From assembly GCF_014207425.1 (NCBI RefSeq), contig NZ_JACHFF010000001.1:372001-436000 (forward strand): DNA of 64,000 nt, in the 5' to 3' direction. Every line of letters begins with the position of its first letter. Positions within the stretch are counted from its first letter, which is position 1. The notes beneath the pieces are model-generated. The model ran no database searches, was not told where the DNA came from, and was given only the letters and a program-made list of their open reading frames with translations. This DNA is from Jeotgalicoccus coquinae. Its GTDB lineage: Bacteria; Bacillota; Bacilli; Staphylococcales; Salinicoccaceae. The translations under genes were made by a program, and so were the position numbers. This document shows positions 1-8,774 of this stretch, piece after piece.

Positions 1-494
1 TCAATGTTGCATACTTCGGAAACTTTTACGATACACGCGGATTCAGACAAATAGAACTGGTGGCAAAACAGCTTTATGAAGCCAAAATTAATAATTTTAA
101 AATTCATGTCTTCACTAATCTCAATAAGAAAACGATGAGATTTTTCAGACAGAGCGAGTTTAAAGAATATATAGAAATGAATCAGTATGCCCCTTATTTC
201 GAATTTCTTAATTTAACCAATCTGATGGATGTGCTGCTTATATTCGATGCAGAGACTGTGGGTATAAAACCTTATAATCCATACGTTCCATCCAAATTGA
301 GCGATTACAGAGGCAGTACGAGTAAAATATGGGCATTTACAGAAAAGAACAGTGTTCTTGATTTAACGGAGGAAGATAACCTCTACACTGTTCAGCAGCA
401 TGATTATTATAAGTACGGTGAGGCATTTGCACAGATTTCTAAAGATATCGGCAAACCGGTATATAATCCAGCTAATATTAAATGTCTAAATTAA
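1..494 (+). CDS. Glycosyltransferase, C-terminal part (cut by window edge)
   Basis: The frame is open from base 3 and ends in TAA at 492-494, so this is the 3' end of a gene that starts outside the window. A GTG at 60 could act as a start but the coding frame plainly continues upstream of it. The protein resembles the last 150 or so residues of the large glycosyltransferase at 1651-3828: both contain YFGNFY-TR, then YFEFLN, then NPY-SK-SDY and KIW-E-SVL in the same order. Those elements look like the second half of a GT-B type glycosyltransferase, so I infer a tandem paralogue acting on the same kind of glycan. Substrate unknown. Confidence 0.7.
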   Translation, partial: NVAYFGNFYDTRGFRQIELVAKQLYEAKINNFKIHVFTNLNKKTMRFFRQSEFKEYIEMNQYAPYFEFLNLTNLMDVLLIFDAETVGIKPYNPYVPSKLSDYRGSTSKIWAFTEKNSVLDLTEEDNLYTVQQHDYYKYGEAFAQISKDIGKPVYNPANIKCLN

Positions 495-516
495 CACTGA
501 CTTGGAAGTGGGAAAA

Positions 517-1425
517 ATGACTTATAAAGTTAAAGTTGATAATGTATCAAAAGTTTTCAATACAACAAGCAACAAGAAAAAGCTGTGGAAAATCTTATTT
601 CCTTTTATGAATAAAGAACAGGAATTTTATCATGCGTTAAGAAATATCTCATTCGAAGTAGAACCGGGAGATTCAGTTGGTATCGTCGGCTTAAACGGCT
701 CCGGGAAATCGACATTGTCCAATCTGCTCGGCGGCGTTACAGTGCCGTCATCAGGAGAAATATATGTTGATGGAAAACCGTCTCTGATTGCGATTTCCGC
801 AGGATTGAATATGGAATTGACCGGTGAAGAGAATATTCACATGAAATGTCTGATGCACGGCTTAAGTGAAAAACAAATCGAAGAGCGCTACGATGATATT
901 GTAGCGTTCAGCGAGCTTGAGGATTTCCTTAATCAGCCGATTAAATCATACTCGAGCGGAATGATGTCGAGACTCGGATTTGCCATTGCGGTACACACAG
1001 ATCCTGACGTACTGATTGTCGATGAGGCACTGTCAGTCGGGGATGATACATTTACCAGCAAGTGTATTGATAAAATGAAAGATTTCAGAGAACAGGGTAA
1101 AACCATATTCTTTGTCAGTCATTCCATTCCCCAAATACAGCAAATGTGTAATAAAGCAGCATGGATTCATTTTGGGGAATTGCGTGAATACGGCGACTGT
1201 ATACCGGTCGTGGGACTGTATGCACGATTTGTCAGAGGCTATAATATTAAGCCGAAGCACATTCAGAAACGCTACAAAAAAGCGATGGTTGAAGGGCAGA
1301 GAACCACAACTTTTGACGCAGACAAAAATGATACGAAATTTGGTATAGGGAATAGTATACTTTTAATGATTTTTTCGGTTATTATAGTTGTAATGGGTTA
1401 TTTACAAGCAATTCAATATCTATAA
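517..1425 (+). CDS. TagH-like polysaccharide/teichoic acid export ABC ATPase with C-terminal membrane segment
   Basis: ABC transporter ATPase of the TagH/RfbB export type, which powers movement of lipid-linked polymer across the membrane with a TagG-type permease. Walker A is GLNGSGKST (residues 58-66), the signature is YSSGMMSRLGFA, Walker B is DVLIVDEALSVGD and the switch is VSHS. A TTG at 502 is in frame, but ATG 517 is chosen because GGAAGTGGG sits just upstream. The last 28 residues form a hydrophobic segment after a basic stretch, giving a predicted single membrane anchor, unlike the short S. aureus TarH. No permease gene is next to it in the window; it may lie upstream. It differs clearly from the second TagH at 15166-16527, so the cell has at least two such ATPases. 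The next two genes follow within a few bases. Confidence 0.8.
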   Translation: MTYKVKVDNVSKVFNTTSNKKKLWKILFPFMNKEQEFYHALRNISFEVEPGDSVGIVGLNGSGKSTLSNLLGGVTVPSSGEIYVDGKPSLIAISAGLNMELTGEENIHMKCLMHGLSEKQIEERYDDIVAFSELEDFLNQPIKSYSSGMMSRLGFAIAVHTDPDVLIVDEALSVGDDTFTSKCIDKMKDFREQGKTIFFVSHSIPQIQQMCNKAAWIHFGELREYGDCIPVVGLYARFVRGYNIKPKHIQKRYKKAMVEGQRTTTFDADKNDTKFGIGNSILLMIFSVIIVVMGYLQAIQYL

Positions 1426-1437
1426 GGTGCTTATAAA

Positions 1438-1647
1438 ATGAATAAATTAACTTATGAAGAATTAAAAGAAATAGCGTTGGAGTCTTTGGAGAAAGAAGAA
1501 CGTGCTTTAAATGAACTGAAGAATATAGACAGACAAATATCAGTTCTGAAAAATGAGAACGACAGATTAAACAGACAGATAAAAAAATATCAAAGTTTTC
1601 TTCCTATCAAAGTAGGTTTGAAGATGAAAAAGTTTGTCAGAAAGTAG
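1438..1647 (+). CDS. Small basic coiled-coil protein, unknown function
   Basis: A 69-residue protein not recognised as a named family. Residues about 5-55 are rich in E, K, L, N and Q with heptad-like spacing, typical of a coiled coil, and the last 15 residues are basic (KVGLKMKKFVRK). There is no signal peptide or membrane segment. It sits 12 bases after the ABC ATPase and 3 bases before the large glycosyltransferase, so it is almost certainly co-transcribed with them. Its place suggests a scaffold or regulator for the export or glycosyltransferase complex, but that is inference only. Confidence 0.65.
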   Translation: MNKLTYEELKEIALESLEKEERALNELKNIDRQISVLKNENDRLNRQIKKYQSFLPIKVGLKMKKFVRK

Positions 1648-1650
1648 TGT

Positions 1651-3828
1651 ATGAGTATGTCTAATTTAAAAATTAGAGAGAGACTAAAAGAAATAAATAA
1701 AATTAAAAACTCAGTACTTTCGGATGAAAAAGTTCAAGAGGAAACCCCTCTTTTTCCTGTCAGTAATTTAGAATGCGGGATAAGTGTCATTATTCCTGTT
1801 CATCAGGGAGAGAAGTTTATAGAGGACCTTGTTGATTCTTTAAAGAAACAGACGCTTGAAACCAGGTTATTTGAAGTAATATTCGTCTTTAACGGAGAGT
1901 ATGAAAAGAGTGAGGCACTCCTTGAAAAACTGGAGACACCGTTTAATCACAAAATTCTCTATTCTGATCAGGGAGTCGGTATTGCCCGCAACCTTGGGAT
2001 TAATAATGCACAATATTCCTATATAACTTTTCTTGATGTCGATGATACTTTATCTGCTGATTACTTAAAAAATTCACTTTCAGAAGCTGAACCATATACT
2101 ATATTGCTAAACCAGCTGCATGAAATTGTAGAAACAAGAGATGATCACGGTAATAATGTGATTAATAAAGAGCTTCTAAGACTTAATCAGTATCCAAACA
2201 GCTATTTTGAAGTAGGTAAAAATCTGTCATTAAATGGTGCGAAAATCGTGCCGACAAGCTTTTTACTGAATACACAATTCAATGAGTCACTGAATAACGG
2301 TGAAGACGTTGTTTTATACGCAGCGTTAATAACGGAATTTAAACCGATTGTAAAAATAAATCAGCAGCCGGCTGTTTATTACAGGTACAAAGGGCAGGGG
2401 ACATTATCCCGCGCCAAAGTATCGTTTCAGTTTAATGTACTGGACAGAATTAATGTTATCGATGCACTGCAGGAACTTCTGAAGTACGAAGATGACCTTG
2501 ATGTCAGAAATTTAATCATAGACAGAATGCGTTCGCAGGCACTGTTCATTAATAAGTACCTCGTCTTAAATATGGACGATTACGGCAGAGTAACAGACTT
2601 GATTAAATTCAAGCAGGATGAATTTTATCCGTATCAGCAGGTCAATAAGGACCTGGCGAAAACTTTGTACATCAGTTATTGCTTTCCGCCGTTTGTAGAT
2701 ACCAGCGGTGTCGTAATGGCCAAACGCATTAATCAGGGTAAAAAACCGGTTGATGTCGTTTTTAATGATATGACTGATGTCAGAGGAATGGATCCGTCAC
2801 TTGAAGTCATAGCTAATCCGTATATTGATGATAAGTATATGATTAATACAGCCTCATCGTTCTCAAATGCAGGATATATTCAGTCATTCGTTGATAAAGT
2901 GAAGAAACGTGTAGAGATGCAAAAGTATAACCATCTATACAGCCGTGCACTCTGGCCGGGTTCACATATGGCAGCGTTTGAATTTAAAATGAATGACAGC
3001 AGTCTGAAGTGGACTGCGGAGTTTTCAGATCCAATTTTATATGATATTAAAAATGAGGCGCGTAAAGCAGGCTATTTTACAGTGAAAGAAGTAAAAAGAC
3101 TGAAGAAAAAAGTTCCTAAAAACTTTGAGGAATATATCAATACCAATCTGTTTAATATGTGCGAAGTACTGCCGTTTATCTTTGCTGATGAAATAGTGTT
3201 TACCAATATTAATCAGCAGGAAGTAATGCTCGAACGATTCGACGATGAGTTTAAAAATATGGTGTATAAGAAATCAGTTATTTCAAAACACCCGTCATTG
3301 GATGAATACTATTATGATATAGATAAACATTACGTATCGCTGAATCAGAATGAATTTAATATCGGTTACTTCGGAAATTTCTATGAAACGAGAAGTGCAA
3401 CAGATATTATAAATATTGCTAAAAAAATTAAGGAATATAAAATCAAAGCGAGGCTGTATATATTTACAAATGATACTTCCAAAGTAAGAAGCCAGGTAAT
3501 AACACAGGGTGTTTCTGAAATAGTTCAGGTAAATACATACTTGAAATACTTCGAATTTCTTAATGCGTCAAAAGAATTCGACTGCTTGATTTTAAGTGAC
3601 GCAAATACGAAAGAGTATATGAAGAAGAACCCTTATCTTGCTTCAAAATACAGTGATTATATATCCTCGGGTACGAAAATATGGTCTCTTTATGAAGAGG
3701 GCAGCGTACTCAGTGAAATAGTTAAGAATGATAACAATAACGTCTTCGGCAGTGAGCTCGGTGACACCGAAGCAATCGAAGAAACATTATTTGAATTAGT
3801 TAATCACAATAAAAAAATTGAGTCCTGA
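1651..3828 (+). CDS. Two-domain glycosyltransferase (GT2 N-terminus, GT-B-like C-terminus)
   Basis: A 725-residue cytoplasmic protein. Residues about 45-260 form a GT2 (GT-A fold) domain with ISVIIPVHQGE, a GVGIARNLGI segment and the metal-binding FLDVDDT motif. Residues about 340-720 form a second region ending in NIGYFGNFYETR, YFEFLN and SGTKIW, matching the partial gene at the window start. Such double-domain enzymes often build alternating repeats on teichoic acid or capsule-like polymers; the sugar is unknown here. ATG 1651 and ATG 1657 are both possible starts with no strong ribosome binding site, suggesting coupling to the gene 3 bases upstream. Its stop codon lies inside the terminator stem that separates it from the convergent acetyltransferase gene. 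Confidence 0.75.
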   Translation: MSMSNLKIRERLKEINKIKNSVLSDEKVQEETPLFPVSNLECGISVIIPVHQGEKFIEDLVDSLKKQTLETRLFEVIFVFNGEYEKSEALLEKLETPFNHKILYSDQGVGIARNLGINNAQYSYITFLDVDDTLSADYLKNSLSEAEPYTILLNQLHEIVETRDDHGNNVINKELLRLNQYPNSYFEVGKNLSLNGAKIVPTSFLLNTQFNESLNNGEDVVLYAALITEFKPIVKINQQPAVYYRYKGQGTLSRAKVSFQFNVLDRINVIDALQELLKYEDDLDVRNLIIDRMRSQALFINKYLVLNMDDYGRVTDLIKFKQDEFYPYQQVNKDLAKTLYISYCFPPFVDTSGVVMAKRINQGKKPVDVVFNDMTDVRGMDPSLEVIANPYIDDKYMINTASSFSNAGYIQSFVDKVKKRVEMQKYNHLYSRALWPGSHMAAFEFKMNDSSLKWTAEFSDPILYDIKNEARKAGYFTVKEVKRLKKKVPKNFEEYINTNLFNMCEVLPFIFADEIVFTNINQQEVMLERFDDEFKNMVYKKSVISKHPSLDEYYYDIDKHYVSLNQNEFNIGYFGNFYETRSATDIINIAKKIKEYKIKARLYIFTNDTSKVRSQVITQGVSEIVQVNTYLKYFEFLNASKEFDCLILSDANTKEYMKKNPYLASKYSDYISSGTKIWSLYEEGSVLSEIVKNDNNNVFGSELGDTEAIEETLFELVNHNKKIES

Positions 3829-3848
3829 TTTCAGGACTCAATTTTTTT
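3811..3848. terminator. Bidirectional rho-independent terminator
   Basis: An 18-base stem (3811-3828 with 3831-3848) closed by a two-base loop, with A-run and T-run at the ends. It serves both the glycosyltransferase gene reading right and the acetyltransferase gene reading left. Confidence 0.9.
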
Positions 3849-4272
3849 ATAGTTCTTTCTGCATATATTTATGAGGAATACCGGCATCGTCAAATTCTTC
3901 GGATGCTACCTGGTAGCCGAGCTTTTCATAAAACTTAATTGCGTGAACCTGTGCACCAAGTTTAGCATGTGTGTAGCCATTCTCTTCGGCATGAATATGA
4001 ACGAAGTTCATAAGAGCCTGACCCAGGTGAAGGCCTCTCGCAATCTGTCTTACAGCCATACGTTCAACTTTTATTACGCCGTCACCGATATCACGGTACC
4101 TTACAGTGCCGAGCGGACGGTCATCGAGCATAAGAAGAATGTTAATGGACTCTTTTTCGTATTCATCTACTTCCATTTCAAGCGGCACGTTCTGCTCTTC
4201 GACAAACACTTCTTTTCTGATTTCCAGGCATTGATTGTAGTACTTTTTATCATCTGTTATTTTAAGCTCCAT
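3847..4272 (-). CDS. GNAT family N-acetyltransferase (ElaA/YjcF-like)
   Basis: A 141-residue GCN5-related acetyltransferase. Visible family features are RKEVFVEEQNVP near the N-terminus, VERMAVRQIARGLHLGQALM (the acetyl-CoA pyrophosphate loop region, usually R/Q-x-x-G-x-G/A), AIKFYEKLGY and the C-terminal GIPHKYM typical of the YjcF/ElaA subgroup. An ATG exists 48 bases further upstream but would overlap the preceding gene; the start at 4272 has AGGTG at a good distance and matches the usual family length. It is the last gene of a left-reading set with the DUF2538 and LCP genes. Acceptor substrate unknown. Confidence 0.85.
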   Translation of the reverse strand: MELKITDDKKYYNQCLEIRKEVFVEEQNVPLEMEVDEYEKESINILLMLDDRPLGTVRYRDIGDGVIKVERMAVRQIARGLHLGQALMNFVHIHAEENGYTHAKLGAQVHAIKFYEKLGYQVASEEFDDAGIPHKYMQKEL

Positions 4273-4280
4273 ATTATCAC

Positions 4281-4745
4281 CTACATCGCATTTTTTCTTC
4301 GTATAACCGTATACTGCCAAAATACTTTAAGCTGTTCAATATTCCAGTAATCCATACCGAGTGACAGAGCGGGACGTGTATTAAATTTCATACTGCTTCC
4401 TTCTGCCGCTGCAAGTGCAATGTACTGCATGTGCGGCTTCAGCATTTTAAATTCATCGGATAACTTTCCATTTTTTTTAATCCAGTCGAGAGGAAAGATA
4501 TGATCAAAAATATTTACCACTTCGTATATTTCAGGAATCGCAGTAATATAACATGCTGCATCTACAGAAGAATTATTCTGCGACTCTGAAAAATAGCTTC
4601 TCAGGGACAAATATAACTCTTTATGCTCGTGATTCATATAAAAGTACTCATTCTCAATCTTGGGCTGACTGCTGTTTTTAATCAGTTCTTCCAGATTATC
4701 CATCATTTCATGGATATTCGTTACTTTATCATATGATTTTCTCAA
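4281..4745 (-). CDS. DUF2538 family protein (staphylococcal type)
   Basis: A 154-residue soluble protein of a family I know mainly from staphylococci; the shared features are EYFYMNHEHKELY, a D-AACYI-A-PEI segment, and a C-terminal GMDYWNIEQLKVFWQYT. No function is established. A GTG lies nine bases upstream, but the TTG at 4745 has GAGGTGG five bases before it and gives an N-terminus (M-RKSYDKVTNI) like the S. aureus homologue, so TTG is preferred. It lies between the LCP and acetyltransferase genes with short gaps, so the three probably form an operon, and its link to the envelope is by context only. Confidence 0.8.
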   Translation of the reverse strand: MRKSYDKVTNIHEMMDNLEELIKNSSQPKIENEYFYMNHEHKELYLSLRSYFSESQNNSSVDAACYITAIPEIYEVVNIFDHIFPLDWIKKNGKLSDEFKMLKPHMQYIALAAAEGSSMKFNTRPALSLGMDYWNIEQLKVFWQYTVIRRKNAM

Positions 4746-4764
4746 AACAGCCACCTCGCTTTAA

Positions 4765-6132
4765 TTAATAATAATAACCGTTATTTACTGAATCGCTGTT
4801 ACTGCCTTCATAGTAATCATCCTGGTTTTCTGTACCGTCATCATAGTAGCCATCCTGCTGATTGTTTGTGCCATCGTCGTATGTGCCGTTATTGTTGTAG
4901 TTTTCTTCCTGTGTCTGTTCTTCAGTGCTTTCGTTTTCAGGAGCCTGGTTATTCGGGTTGTATTCTTCATCCGTTGTGTCTTCCAGATCATCTTCACCCT
5001 CGATATCTGATTCTTCATAGTTGAACTCTTCAGTTTCAAAACCGTCGCCGTACGGGCTTTCATATCCTTCTTCAGCGTAATAAGGAATCATTTCAGGCTG
5101 ATGATCTGTCAGCATGTATTCATCCATATATTCATACGGAACCAGGTAATCGCCTAATCGGAGCTGCAGCAGATCAAACGGCTCTGAAGGCTCAATTTCC
5201 AGAATGGAACGGATTGTATTGGAAAGGACAAATAAATGTTCGTCATCGGCTCTGTAGAAGTATGCTCCGCTGCCCTGACTCCAGTAATCCGTACCGCGTA
5301 ACTGCGTTGAATCAAACGATATTTTATTAAATGCGTAATATGATGCAAGCTGGCGGATATCTTTTGCTGTAAAATTGTGTCTTGTGTTATCTGCGACGAC
5401 TTTAATTAAATCATCAATTTTACTTAATCCGCCGGATGATTTCACTTTGCTTAAGACTGCTTCAACTAGTTCCATCTGTCTGTTCCCGCGTCCAAGGTCG
5501 GAGTCTACACGACGGCTTCTTACAACAGCCAGTGCCTCTTCACCGTCAAGTTCCTGGACACCTTCTTCAAGAATGATTCTGCCCGTATCATGCTGATCCG
5601 GTTCGTTCATGTCGAAAGGAACATCAAATTCAATGCCGCCGACAGAATCAACAATATCTACAACTCCTGCCATATTAATGCGGACGTAGTAGTCGACCGG
5701 CACGTTCAGCAGTGATTCAACAGCTTTCATGGAAGCTGAAGGACCGCCGTACATGTGCGCGTGGTTAATTTTATCGAAATACTCTTCGGTTTCAATGTAC
5801 GCGAGAGTATCTCTCGGGATGTTAACTAATTTTACATCGTCGCTGTTTTTATCAAAAGTAGCGAGTATCATACTGTCCGTACGGAAATCGTCACCGCCGA
5901 GGTTTTCTTTCTCTGCACGTGATTCGTTTTCGTCCGTACCAAGAATCAGTACAGTAAAGCTGTCGTCAACAGTAGCATCTTCTTCACGCAGATCGGAGCG
6001 GTCCCGATCAGTGGGTTCGTATGAACTGTTTACTCCTTCATCAAAAGTGTTATAAAGACTGTAAATATATATTCCTGCGACTATTAAAATAAGCACGAGG
6101 ACAATTACGATTGTCCAGATTATTTTCTTCAT
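4765..6132 (-). CDS. LytR-CpsA-Psr (LCP) family cell-wall polymer ligase
   Basis: Membrane-anchored LCP protein, the family that transfers lipid-linked teichoic acid or capsule onto peptidoglycan. Residues 1-30 hold a short basic start and one membrane helix; the LCP domain runs from about 60 to 260 with TVLILGTDENE, DDFRTDSMILATFD, VNIPRDT, an INHAHMYGG segment and DSDLGRGNRQMELV, including the conserved Arg and Asp residues that bind the pyrophosphate lipid. After about residue 330 the protein changes into a roughly 90-residue tail dominated by E, D, N, Q, G and Y, with repeated DDGT units, ending in YYY; this tail is not part of the family core. ATG 6132 is used rather than the TTG just before it. 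Confidence 0.9.
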   Translation of the reverse strand: MKKIIWTIVIVLVLILIVAGIYIYSLYNTFDEGVNSSYEPTDRDRSDLREEDATVDDSFTVLILGTDENESRAEKENLGGDDFRTDSMILATFDKNSDDVKLVNIPRDTLAYIETEEYFDKINHAHMYGGPSASMKAVESLLNVPVDYYVRINMAGVVDIVDSVGGIEFDVPFDMNEPDQHDTGRIILEEGVQELDGEEALAVVRSRRVDSDLGRGNRQMELVEAVLSKVKSSGGLSKIDDLIKVVADNTRHNFTAKDIRQLASYYAFNKISFDSTQLRGTDYWSQGSGAYFYRADDEHLFVLSNTIRSILEIEPSEPFDLLQLRLGDYLVPYEYMDEYMLTDHQPEMIPYYAEEGYESPYGDGFETEEFNYEESDIEGEDDLEDTTDEEYNPNNQAPENESTEEQTQEENYNNNGTYDDGTNNQQDGYYDDGTENQDDYYEGSNSDSVNNGYYY

Positions 6133-6240
6133 CAATGTTATAGACCCATTTCTTGTTTAGATTTTAAAATGCACTAACTTCTATTATAATGTTAATAAGA
6201 CATAATTAAAAACAATATATTAAAATACAGAGGGTTGCAA

Positions 6241-7404
6241 ATGAAAAAGGTAACGATGTTCGTATGGAATAATTTTGTGAACGATGCAAGAGTCCTGAGA
6301 GAAGCGTCTGCACTGGCAGACACCGGTTATAAAGTAACGATAATTGCCAAAAAAGAACTGTCTGAAATGCATCTTCTTTCCAGTGAAAAAATCAGTGAAG
6401 GTGTCTTCGTTAACAGACCTTTAAAACTGGAGTTGTCTGAAAGAATTACAGGACGTATTAAATCATCTGTTATCACTAAGCATATACCAAATATGCTGTT
6501 AATGTTCAAAATGATTATGCTTGGAAGAAAGTATGATACAGATGTATATCATGCACATGATTTAAACACTTTAATACAGGGGATTGTCAGTGCCAAACTC
6601 CGTCTGAACAGAAAGAAACTGATTTATGATTCCCATGAAGTACAGACCAGCCGAACACATTACAGTTTTGATAAAATTTATAAGATAGAGAAGTTTTTAC
6701 TGAACTTTACTGATGCAGTAATTGTAGAGAACGAGACAAGAGCACATTATCATAATGATTTATACAAAGAGCTTCCTGCTGCTGTACATAACTATTCGGA
6801 ACTCTATGAGATTGATGAAGTTGAAGCATTTCCGTTAAAAGCCGAGTACGATATTCCGGAGGATAAAAAAGTAGTGCTGTACCAGGGAGGAATGCAGGAC
6901 GGCAGAGGGCTGTTTAAACTGCTTGAAGCATTCACTGAAACAGAAGGTGCAGTTCTATTCATGATTGGTGACGGGAAAGAAAGACAAAACCTGATTAAGT
7001 ATCACAAAGAGCTTGCTCTTGAAAAGAAGGTAATATTTATCGATCGTGTACCTTATAAGGATTTGAGAAGATATACGAAAGCTGCTGATATCGGGATTCA
7101 ATTTTTAGAGAACACGAATTTTAATCATTATTCTGCATCCTCCAATAAATTATTCGAATACATCATGGCGCATGTACCGGTAATAGGATCGAAGCTGCCC
7201 GAAATAGAAAGAGTAATCGAAGAAGAAAAAGTGGGGCTGACTGTTGAGGAAGGCAACGCCGGAGAACTGGCGGGAGCACTGAGCAGACTGATTAATGATG
7301 ACGAACTGAGAATGGAATTTAAGAAGAACACGAGCTTGGCAAAACAGAAGTATAACTGGGAAAATGAAAAAGAAATTCTGACAGGCTTATATACGAAACT
7401 TTAA
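6241..7404 (+). CDS. GT4 family glycosyltransferase
   Basis: A 387-residue GT-B fold glycosyltransferase. The N-terminal domain begins KKVTMFVWNNFVNDARVLREA, a common opening of GT4 enzymes; the C-terminal domain has VVLYQGGMQDGRGLFKLLEAF (nucleotide-sugar site), FIDRVPYKDLRRY and the EX7E-like region SSNKLFEYIMAHVPVIGS. It is cytoplasmic with no membrane segment. The ATG at 6241 is preferred to the TTG at 6235, with AGAGGG just upstream. It reads away from the LCP gene, and a second GT4 gene with its own promoter follows. Donor and acceptor are unknown; role in an envelope polysaccharide is inferred from context. Confidence 0.85.
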   Translation: MKKVTMFVWNNFVNDARVLREASALADTGYKVTIIAKKELSEMHLLSSEKISEGVFVNRPLKLELSERITGRIKSSVITKHIPNMLLMFKMIMLGRKYDTDVYHAHDLNTLIQGIVSAKLRLNRKKLIYDSHEVQTSRTHYSFDKIYKIEKFLLNFTDAVIVENETRAHYHNDLYKELPAAVHNYSELYEIDEVEAFPLKAEYDIPEDKKVVLYQGGMQDGRGLFKLLEAFTETEGAVLFMIGDGKERQNLIKYHKELALEKKVIFIDRVPYKDLRRYTKAADIGIQFLENTNFNHYSASSNKLFEYIMAHVPVIGSKLPEIERVIEEEKVGLTVEEGNAGELAGALSRLINDDELRMEFKKNTSLAKQKYNWENEKEILTGLYTKL

Positions 7405-7406
7405 TT

Positions 7407-7434
7407 TTGAATGGTCCGGCAACTTTGATATAAT
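7407..7434 (+). promoter_or_regulatory. Sigma-A type promoter for the second GT4 gene
   Basis: TTGAAT (7407-7412), 16-base spacer, TATAAT (7429-7434), about 50 bases before the start codon at 7485. Confidence 0.6.
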
Positions 7435-7484
7435 TAGTAAGTATTTTAAAATATACTCAATTATAAAGTGAGTTAAGGTGACTT

Positions 7485-8675
7485 ATGAAAATATTATTAA
7501 TCACGCAAAACTTCTATCCGGAAATTGGTTCCGGTGCGAACAGATTAAAAAACTTATATATCCAGCTGTCCAAAAAGCACGATGTTGAAGTGCTGACGAC
7601 AAATCCATCCTACCCGAATGCGAAGATGTATGATGAGGAAAAATACTGGAGCACTGAACAGATTAATGATTCAAAAGATATAATGCGACTTAAAATGAGA
7701 ATGGATAAGCAGAGTAAATCCATGGCGTTCCGTTTATTATATTATTTTGAACTTGCTTATAAAGTGCGGGTGTATGTTAAGAAGTACCAGTATCTGTATG
7801 ACGCTGTATACGTCACAACACCAAATATTTTTCTTCCGTGGGCTGCTTTTTTCCAGAAGAGGGAAAAAGGCGTGCAGCGTATTTTGGAAGTGCGGGATCT
7901 GTGGCCGGACAGTGTACGTGACGTCGAGAAGATGAATATTGATTTATTCTTCCCGATTTTAAAATTCATGGAAAAAATGCTGTATAAACAGTCGGATAAA
8001 ATAGTTATCAACAACGAAGGCTTCAGAAAATACATAATCCGTATGATAAAAAATAAGCCCGTATTATTTTTACCTAATGCATTTACGGAAAATGAAACGG
8101 GTTTTGAAGAGGCACCGGAAGATTTCAGAGTCATTTATACCGGCAATATCGGTTTTGCCCAGAGTTATGAGAAACTGCAGGAAATGGCGCATAAACTTGA
8201 GGAGAACAAAATTAATTTTAAAATTATCGGATACGGTATGAATGCTCATTTATTCCAGTCATATATTGAATACAATGATTTTGAATATGTTACTTTCGAG
8301 GAAGAGAAAACACGCGAAGAGTGTCTGATAGAAATACGCAAGTCCAATATCCAGCTGTCCATCCTGAAAGACAGTGACGTATTCCTTAATGTACTTCCGG
8401 GCAAAGTAATCGACGGTATTGCTTCCGGTGTACCGGTAGTGACCAACCTCGGCGGATACACGAGCGAGCTTATAAATGAGTATGATGTAGGTTATGCAAA
8501 AGAGAAAGCGACTGCCGGGGAACTTGCAGAAGCCATATTGAAAATTAAAGGCAGCAGAGAACTGGAAGCAAAACTGAAAAATAATGCGAGACAGCTGCTG
8601 AAATCTCACTTCTTATGGGAAGAAAACATTGAAAAATTAAATAGTTTTATATTCGATAAAGAGTTTAGGCGGTAA
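7485..8675 (+). CDS. GT4 family glycosyltransferase (WcaI/WbuB-like)
   Basis: A 396-residue GT-B glycosyltransferase. The start KILLITQNFYPEIGSGANRL and the VRDLWPDSV segment are typical of the WbuB/WcaI-type GT4 group, which often transfers N-acetyl sugars during polysaccharide assembly. The C-terminal domain contains VIYTGNIGFAQSYEKL, then LPGKVIDGIASGVPVVTNLGG, which is the donor-binding E/D-rich turn of the fold. ATG 7485 follows AAGGTGA at normal spacing. Transcription probably starts at its own promoter and ends at the hairpin over its stop codon. Specific sugar not deducible. Confidence 0.85.
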   Translation: MKILLITQNFYPEIGSGANRLKNLYIQLSKKHDVEVLTTNPSYPNAKMYDEEKYWSTEQINDSKDIMRLKMRMDKQSKSMAFRLLYYFELAYKVRVYVKKYQYLYDAVYVTTPNIFLPWAAFFQKREKGVQRILEVRDLWPDSVRDVEKMNIDLFFPILKFMEKMLYKQSDKIVINNEGFRKYIIRMIKNKPVLFLPNAFTENETGFEEAPEDFRVIYTGNIGFAQSYEKLQEMAHKLEENKINFKIIGYGMNAHLFQSYIEYNDFEYVTFEEEKTREECLIEIRKSNIQLSILKDSDVFLNVLPGKVIDGIASGVPVVTNLGGYTSELINEYDVGYAKEKATAGELAEAILKIKGSRELEAKLKNNARQLLKSHFLWEENIEKLNSFIFDKEFRR

Positions 8676-8694
8676 TAATACCGCTAAACTCTTT
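8661..8694 (+). terminator. Rho-independent terminator after GT4 gene
   Basis: GAGTTTAGGCGGTA pairs with TACCGCTAAACTC (one bulged G), followed by TTTTATT. The stop codon of the GT4 gene lies in the loop side of the stem. Confidence 0.8.
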
Positions 8695-8774
8695 TATTAA
8701 TGTTAAGTAAAGATAATTTAATGTAAAATGAATTTATTGAGTATAAAATATAATCTTTCTTAGGGGTTTGAAAA

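Noticed and set aside
4785-5063. Basic Thr/Lys/Met-rich frame inside the LCP tail
   Set aside because: Out-of-frame reading of the low-complexity tail codons; no start signal.
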